Assembly (NCBI GenBank): GCA_900319895.1
Contig: ONQK01000209.1
Location: 1-18,739, forward strand
From: an uncultured Prevotella sp.
GTDB lineage: Bacteria; Bacteroidota; Bacteroidia; Bacteroidales; Bacteroidaceae
DNA length: 18,739 nucleotides
Direction of reading: 5' to 3'
The notes under the pieces were generated by a model. That model ran no database searches. It had not been told where the DNA came from and saw only the letters and a list, made by a program, of their open reading frames with translations. The translations under genes and the position numbers were made by a program. Below are positions 14,497 to 18,739 of the stretch, in pieces (position 1 is the first letter of the stretch; each line of letters begins with the position of its first letter).

Positions 14497-15552
14497 ATGG
14501 CAAAGAACATTATTTTTTCAAAGAACCTACAGCAAGACATCGCACTTTCACTCTCGGAATGCAGACACGAGCATATTTTTGTCATTGTCGACAAGACTAC
14601 AGAAGAATTGTGCTGGGAAAAGGTCAAAAAATATCTCTCGTTGAGAAAAGCAACGCTTATTAGCATCGGAAGTGGAGAAAACAACAAAAACATCAAAACC
14701 GTAAACAACGTCTGGCAGACATTAACTCAGAACAATGCCAACCGGCACTCCTGCATCATCAACCTGGGCGGGGGGATGGTCACCGACCTGGGCGGATTTG
14801 CCGCGGCTACCTTCAAACGCGGGATCGACTACATCAACATACCAACCACGCTTTTAAGCATGGTGGATGCAGCATACGGCGGAAAGACAGGCGTCAATGC
14901 CAATGGACTGAAAAACGAAATCGGCACGTTCTATCCCCCGACATTCGTCATTATCCACCCACAATTCCTCGAGACACTAGACACAAAAAACATGCTTTCT
15001 GGATTCGCGGAAATGCTAAAACATGCATTGCTCAAAAATGAGAAATCGTGGGCGGCACATCTGAACTTCGACATTCTCAACCCCGACTTGCAACAGCTGC
15101 AAACACTTGTCGAAGACTCCATCAAGGTCAAGGAGCGAATCGTAAGACAAGATCCGCTGGAAGAAGGAGCCCGAAAGGCGCTCAACTTCGGCCACACCAT
15201 AGGGCATGCCTTTGAAGAATGGGCTTTGGCCAGGAAGAAGAAGCTCATGCACGGACATGCCGTGGCCTACGGAATAATCTGCGAGCTCTACCTTAGCCAC
15301 ACGAAGAAAAGATTCCCAGCTGAAAAGCTACGGCAAACCGCCCAATTCATCAATGACCACTATGGGCAACTCCATTTTTCTTGTGAAGACTACGATGAAT
15401 TAATCGAATTCATGAAACACGACAAAAAGAACGAAGGGAAATCCATCAATTTCACTTTGTTGGGCGACATTGGAGACGTTTATGTCAACAAGACTGCCTC
15501 GGAAGACGAAATCAAAGAGGCATTGGACTTTTACCGAGAAGGAGCAAAGTAA
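14497..15552 (+). CDS. aroB: 3-dehydroquinate synthase
   Basis: The second enzyme of the shikimate pathway, which turns DAHP into 3-dehydroquinate using NAD+ and a divalent metal in the cytoplasm. The NAD-binding glycine loop GGGMVTDLGG is at 91-100, followed by NIPTTLLSMVDAAYGGKTG. Expected metal ligands are E172 in GFAEMLKHAL, H233 in NFGHTIGHAFE and H252 in MHGHAVAYG; all are present. Length (351 aa) is normal. I start at the ATG at 14497; a TTG six bases earlier (14491) is the alternative, with AAGGA at 14476-14480 placed slightly better for it. It stands alone, divergent from the receptor and convergent with menE. Chorismate from this pathway also feeds menaquinone synthesis, so lying near menE and menC is metabolically sensible, though they are on opposite strands. 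Confidence 0.95.
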   Translation: MAKNIIFSKNLQQDIALSLSECRHEHIFVIVDKTTEELCWEKVKKYLSLRKATLISIGSGENNKNIKTVNNVWQTLTQNNANRHSCIINLGGGMVTDLGGFAAATFKRGIDYINIPTTLLSMVDAAYGGKTGVNANGLKNEIGTFYPPTFVIIHPQFLETLDTKNMLSGFAEMLKHALLKNEKSWAAHLNFDILNPDLQQLQTLVEDSIKVKERIVRQDPLEEGARKALNFGHTIGHAFEEWALARKKKLMHGHAVAYGIICELYLSHTKKRFPAEKLRQTAQFINDHYGQLHFSCEDYDELIEFMKHDKKNEGKSINFTLLGDIGDVYVNKTASEDEIKEALDFYREGAK

Positions 15553-15572
15553 GAAAAAGCTCAAAAGCGAGA

Positions 15573-15692
15573 TGCAGCCATGCTCAATCCATGCTCAAAT
15601 CCAAATAAGTAAATTGCCATAAACGATACTGCAGAATTAAACGATACAGCAGAATTGCCATAAAATTTTAGCGCCAAAACAACTAAATTGCC
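15573..15692. repeat. short degenerate direct repeats between aroB and menE
   Basis: Two tandem 18-nt units start at 15620 and 15638 (TAAACGATACTGCAGAATT against TAAACGATACAGCAGAATT, one difference over 19 aligned bases). AATTGCCATAAA occurs exactly at 15612-15623 and 15653-15664, and AAATTGCC returns near 15685 inside the end of menE. Just upstream CATGCTCAA occurs twice (about 15579-15597). No gene and no convincing terminator hairpin were seen in this 130-nt gap. Confidence 0.6.
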
Positions 15693-16690
15693 GAATGGAG
15701 ACGCGACAAGTCATTCGCCATCCTTTCGGCCTCGGCTCGTGCCACCTTACCCGTACCCGTCAACGGCAAGCGAAGAACATGAAAACAAAGGCGAGGCTGC
15801 CAAAACTTAGGCAAAATTTCAGCACAAATCCGCTGCACATCAACCAAATCCGGGCTCTCGGTCAGCAATACCACCACCTCGCCAAAGCGGACATCTTTCG
15901 CACGCGTGACCACAAAAGAGTGAGCCAAATGCCCGATGAGCTTCTGCTCAACCTTCTCTGCCTGAATTTTTATCCCCCCAGAGCAAATGACATTGTCTTT
16001 ACGTCCTAAAATGCGGAAACGACGACCATCTTCGTGCAATTCTGCCACATCATTGGTAAAAATCTTCTGGTCGCAAACGCACGGCGCATCAATGACCAGA
16101 CAACTTTCACCGTCCAACTCCACAGTCACATTGGCCATCGGCGTATACCAAATGTCAGCGCGCGACCCGTTGAGGCGACGCAAGGCAACGTGCGACAACG
16201 TTTCAGTCATGCCATAAGTACTCCACACCGCATTGGGGAAGTCGGCAAGTTCACGCTCCAGGTTCTCATCAACGGCGCCACCGCCGATAATCAAATGCTT
16301 TATCTCTCTCAAAATCCGCTGCTCCTCCGGCTGTTGAAGAGACTGAAAGACCTGCATGGGCACCATTGCCGCAAAATCAATCTTTTTATAGCCCGCCTCT
16401 TGCACCAACTGCTGCAACGGCCGCCCCGACGGTTTGACCGCAACAATTTGCATCCCACGCACCAATGCCCTCACAACCATCATTTTCCCGGCAATAAAGT
16501 CGAGTGGCATGCACAACAATGCCGTGTCGTTTGCCTTCAATCCGAGGAAATCGCACGTCATCCGGGCGGAAGCCTCCATACGCCGTTTCTCCACCCACAA
16601 GGGCTTGGGCGGTCCCGTCGATCCGCTTGTGTGAACAAGCAGCCGAGGGTTGTCATTTTTCCATTCGAGTAAAAATTCCGATAGGGTCAT
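15683..16690 (-). CDS. menE: o-succinylbenzoate-CoA ligase, short form
   Basis: An adenylate-forming enzyme of menaquinone synthesis that activates o-succinylbenzoate with ATP and joins it to CoA. Core motifs are complete: the phosphate loop TSGSTGPPKP (21-30), STYGMTET (157-164), the ATP-binding TND (212-214), RKDNVICSGG (230-239) and the catalytic Lys in PLTGTGKVAR (K315). At 335 residues it is shorter than the roughly 450 of many MenE proteins because little precedes the phosphate loop; short forms occur in Bacteroidales. MenE was preferred over other acyl-CoA ligases because menC lies on the same strand 860 nt upstream. The two are separated by an opposite-strand gene, and menE has its own promoter, so they are not one operon here. 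Confidence 0.85.
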   Translation of the reverse strand: MTLSEFLLEWKNDNPRLLVHTSGSTGPPKPLWVEKRRMEASARMTCDFLGLKANDTALLCMPLDFIAGKMMVVRALVRGMQIVAVKPSGRPLQQLVQEAGYKKIDFAAMVPMQVFQSLQQPEEQRILREIKHLIIGGGAVDENLERELADFPNAVWSTYGMTETLSHVALRRLNGSRADIWYTPMANVTVELDGESCLVIDAPCVCDQKIFTNDVAELHEDGRRFRILGRKDNVICSGGIKIQAEKVEQKLIGHLAHSFVVTRAKDVRFGEVVVLLTESPDLVDVQRICAEILPKFWQPRLCFHVLRLPLTGTGKVARAEAERMANDLSRLHSAI

Positions 16691-16775
16691 CTACATGCTT
16701 TTTCTGACGGCAAAGTACAATCTGTCAGCAAATGCTGAAAACCGCACCTTGATCCATACTACAAATACCACCATG

Positions 16776-16808
16776 CAAAGATAATGTTCTTTTGAAGAAA
16801 ACAACAAA
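16776..16808 (-). promoter_or_regulatory. promoter for menE
   Basis: On the minus strand TTTG (16808-16805), 21 nt, then TATCTTTG (16783-16776), matching both boxes. The leader to the ATG at 16690 would be about 80 nt. The 320-nt gap 16691-17010 holds this promoter and the divergent one at 16886-16915; no gene was seen in it. Confidence 0.62.
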
Positions 16809-16885
16809 TTTCAACCGTTTTTTCGCTTTTTGCCACTATCAAAATCTATAAAATCACATGTCTTGAATATTTCTCGCATAAAATT

Positions 16886-16915
16886 TTTGTCTTTCAAAAA
16901 AAAAATATACCTTTG
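16886..16915 (+). promoter_or_regulatory. promoter for the small exported protein gene
   Basis: TTTG (16886-16889), 18 nt, then TACCTTTG (16908-16915). The -7 box is a full match; spacing is one short of the usual range. The leader to the ATG at 17011 would be about 90 nt, with AGGGA a few bases before the ATG. Confidence 0.55.
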
Positions 16916-17010
16916 CACCGCATTTGGAAAAGTATAGTAAAAAACCACACAAAATTATAATAGACTAGAGAATTTAAAGTATAGCCTTGAGGTAAAAATC
17001 CAAAGGGAAA

Positions 17011-17532
17011 ATGAAAAAAATAAAAATTAATAATAACTCAAAAATGAAACTTATTGCTATTTCAATCCTGTCAGTCCTTTCATTAGGTCTGTCTGGTATC
17101 GCATATACATTTTACAATGAGGAACCTTTCTACAATGACAATGAGGAAGGCGCAACAATTACGAGTACAGAGGCCGATGCCAGCATCTACAGGCAATGGG
17201 AACTTGTAGAGGGTATCCCCATCCCACCTTTCACGACAAAGATGGTCTGGGACTTTTCGGACAAGAAGAACATCTTTGTCTACCTGAAGCTTGACGCTTG
17301 TAAAGATTTAGACAAAGAGCTCATAGGCAAATGGTGTGTAAAAGACAGCATTGGCTACCGCATCAAAAAGACCAAGAAGAATGAAGGAGTCATTTATACA
17401 AGCAACAAGTTGAACTATCAATACATCATTACCGGCAACAACTTGCTGTTAAAACAAGAGAACGAAAAAAACGTCATGATAGCCATCTTTAAAGCTAAGG
17501 AAAAAATCAAAGACGAGGACATTTACACTTAA
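17011..17532 (+). CDS. small exported or membrane-anchored protein, unknown function
   Basis: A 173-residue protein I cannot place. A basic start (MKKIKINNNSKMK) is followed by a hydrophobic stretch (about 13-33), either a signal peptide or an anchor; there is no lipobox Cys. After an acidic linker, the domain from about residue 60 has RQWELVEGIP, KMVWDFSDKK, LIGKWCVKDS and YQYIITGNNLLLKQ. This spacing of Trp, Gly and beta-strands suggests a small lipocalin-like barrel. The sequence is Lys- and Asn-rich compared with the adjacent men genes, hinting at a different origin. It is monocistronic, with a promoter at 16886-16915 and a terminator at 17570-17599, and lies on the opposite strand between menE and menC. 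Confidence 0.7.
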   Translation: MKKIKINNNSKMKLIAISILSVLSLGLSGIAYTFYNEEPFYNDNEEGATITSTEADASIYRQWELVEGIPIPPFTTKMVWDFSDKKNIFVYLKLDACKDLDKELIGKWCVKDSIGYRIKKTKKNEGVIYTSNKLNYQYIITGNNLLLKQENEKNVMIAIFKAKEKIKDEDIYT

Positions 17533-17548
17533 AATCTTTTTCATAATT

Positions 17549-18625
17549 TCAGTTATCACTCTGTGTGAGGGGGCGCAACATCCATGTGTGCCCCTTTTTC
17601 GTCGGCAAAAACCACAATTTCTCACCACGGATTTCCAGCGGAGAAGGGAGATTGTCCGCAAACAATTGGCCCGTGCCCAATCCTTGTGGGAAATCGATGT
17701 GAGGCCCATAGACATGGGCGGCGAGCTGCGCCACGGCATTCAGCCCTACGTTGCTCTCCAATGCGCTGGTAATCCAAGTGCCGATGCCGCGCGCCCGCGC
17801 CAATTCAATCCACTCTTTTGTGCCTTGCATGCCACCATGAAGTGACGGCTTGAGCACGAGGTACTGTGGCATGACAGCGTCCAAGAACTCTTTTTTATCG
17901 ATTAAGGAGCCTATACCTATCAACTCTTCGTCAAGTGCGATGGGCACAGGCGTTTCCCGACAAATCCGCTCCAAAGCCTGCCACTGCCCGGAACGGATGG
18001 GCTGCTCAATGGAATGAACATTCAAACGTGCCAACCGGTCCAACTTCTCCAATGCCTCCTCCGGCATAAAAGCACCATTGGCATCCACTCGGATTTCGAC
18101 ATCTTGAGCCGAAAAGCGCCGGCGTATATGCTGCAAAAGCTGCATCTCCAACTGCCAGTCAATTGCCCCGATTTTCAATTTCACACATTGGAAACCTTGC
18201 CGCAATTTCTCCTCAACACGACGGCTCATTTCATCAAATGTCCCCATCCACACCAAACCATTGATGGGAATTCCCTCCTCGCCACGACTGAAAGACGTGT
18301 CAAAAAGAGCCGGCGTGCCACGTTTCATATGTAAAAATGCAGTCTCTAATCCAAAGGCTACCGACGGATACAGACGCAATTCTTCAACATCCAGCTCTCC
18401 CCTACTGGCTACAGTGTTGCAAACATCTTGCAATATACTCTCATAATCGGGCAGGTCGTCACACGAAAGTTGCGGTAGCGGCGCACACTCCCCCACGCCA
18501 GCCCGTCCATCGTCATCCCGCAAATAAACCAGCCACGAGCGTCGCATACGATAAACGCCGCGCGAGGTGCCCGCCGGCTCATGAAAATGAAAGGTGCGCG
18601 ATTTGACTTCAAGATGCAATGCCAT
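17549..18625 (-). CDS. menC: o-succinylbenzoate synthase
   Basis: An enolase-superfamily enzyme of menaquinone synthesis that dehydrates SHCHC to o-succinylbenzoate with Mg2+. The active site is complete: K149 and K151 in VKLKIG, metal ligands D181 (DANG), E207 (IEQP) and D232 (ALDEE), and the second catalytic Lys K259 in VLKPS. PSVAFGLETAFL near residue 88 is also typical. I start at the ATG at 18625 (358 aa); the frame reaches 18664, but MALHLEVKSR is the natural beginning of the family's capping domain. It has its own promoter at 18693-18724. Its 3' end carries the terminator hairpin of the convergent small gene. The product is the substrate of MenE, encoded at 15683-16690. Confidence 0.92.
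   Translation of the reverse strand: MALHLEVKSRTFHFHEPAGTSRGVYRMRRSWLVYLRDDDGRAGVGECAPLPQLSCDDLPDYESILQDVCNTVASRGELDVEELRLYPSVAFGLETAFLHMKRGTPALFDTSFSRGEEGIPINGLVWMGTFDEMSRRVEEKLRQGFQCVKLKIGAIDWQLEMQLLQHIRRRFSAQDVEIRVDANGAFMPEEALEKLDRLARLNVHSIEQPIRSGQWQALERICRETPVPIALDEELIGIGSLIDKKEFLDAVMPQYLVLKPSLHGGMQGTKEWIELARARGIGTWITSALESNVGLNAVAQLAAHVYGPHIDFPQGLGTGQLFADNLPSPLEIRGEKLWFLPTKKGHTWMLRPLTQSDN
17570..17599 (+). terminator. terminator of the small exported protein gene, inside menC
   Basis: GGGGCGCA (17570-17577) pairs with TGTGCCCC (17587-17594) over 8 bp including one G-U, with a 9-nt loop, followed by five T (17595-17599). It lies 38 nt past the plus-strand stop and entirely within the 3' coding end of menC on the other strand. 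Confidence 0.72.
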
Positions 18626-18692
18626 TTTTGTATGCTTTTTGATTGAGGCGTTTTCACTTGTCAATCATGAATCGACATGATGAAATTTTGCA

Positions 18693-18724
18693 CAAAAATA
18701 AAAAAACTCCTCAAAAGTTCCAAA
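18693..18724 (-). promoter_or_regulatory. promoter for menC
   Basis: On the minus strand TTTG (18724-18721), 20 nt, then TATTTTTG (18700-18693), an exact consensus match. The leader to the ATG at 18625 would be about 60 nt. It suggests menC begins a transcript rather than continuing one from a gene beyond the window. Confidence 0.62.
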
Positions 18725-18739
18725 TTTTCTCCTTCAAAA

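Noticed and set aside
15612..15664. CRISPR-like array
   Set aside because: Units are only 12-18 nt, tandem or nested rather than regularly spaced, with no unique spacers and no cas genes nearby.
16034..16672. 212-residue open frame on the plus strand
   Set aside because: Antisense to menE, whose catalytic motifs are complete; the frame is His- and Arg-rich and has no domain or promoter.

Overview
The window looks like chromosomal DNA from a Bacteroidota member, probably order Bacteroidales and most likely Prevotella-like. Four things point there: outer-membrane receptors with Bacteroidota-type N-termini; short lipoprotein signal peptides ending in an SC or AC lipobox; a type B L31 protein; and repeated promoters of the form TTTG, about 20 nt, TAnnTTTG, which is the Bacteroidota primary sigma consensus. 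No rRNA, tRNA, CRISPR array, transposase or phage gene was seen. Genus is inferred from general similarity and is not proven.

Layout. At 1-34 lies the 5' tip of a leftward gene with a good promoter. At 281-976 is a six-helix DUF308/HdeD-like membrane protein ending in a strong terminator. From 3448 down to 1061 on the minus strand run three close genes: a secreted endonuclease/exonuclease/phosphatase (EEP) protein, a uracil-DNA-glycosylase-superfamily protein and uridine kinase. Divergent from them, 3692-8647 on the plus strand encodes a TonB-dependent-receptor-like barrel with a reduced plug, a DUF5689-like lipoprotein, and a lipoprotein with choice-of-anchor-J, OB-fold and beta-sandwich modules. 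Type B ribosomal protein L31 (8739-8993) and a DNA/RNA non-specific endonuclease lipoprotein (9104-10051) follow, closed by a strong terminator.

On the minus strand, 11194-10138 holds two tandem, probably paralogous lipoproteins with no recognised function. Next to them, 14316-11350 is a large outer-membrane beta-barrel receptor with a Gly/Arg-rich tail. aroB (14497-15552) runs the other way. The right end carries menE (16690-15683) and menC (18625-17549) of menaquinone synthesis, separated by a small plus-strand exported protein gene (17011-17532).

How the genes may work together. The strongest system-level idea is that 1061-10051 forms a nucleic-acid scavenging locus. Two exported nucleases would cut external DNA or RNA, OB-fold lipoproteins and a barrel would bind and import the products, and uridine kinase would salvage pyrimidine nucleosides. 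The pieces are visible in the sequence; the joint function is inference. The rest is core metabolism (aroB, menC, menE), translation (rpmE2) and cell-envelope proteins.
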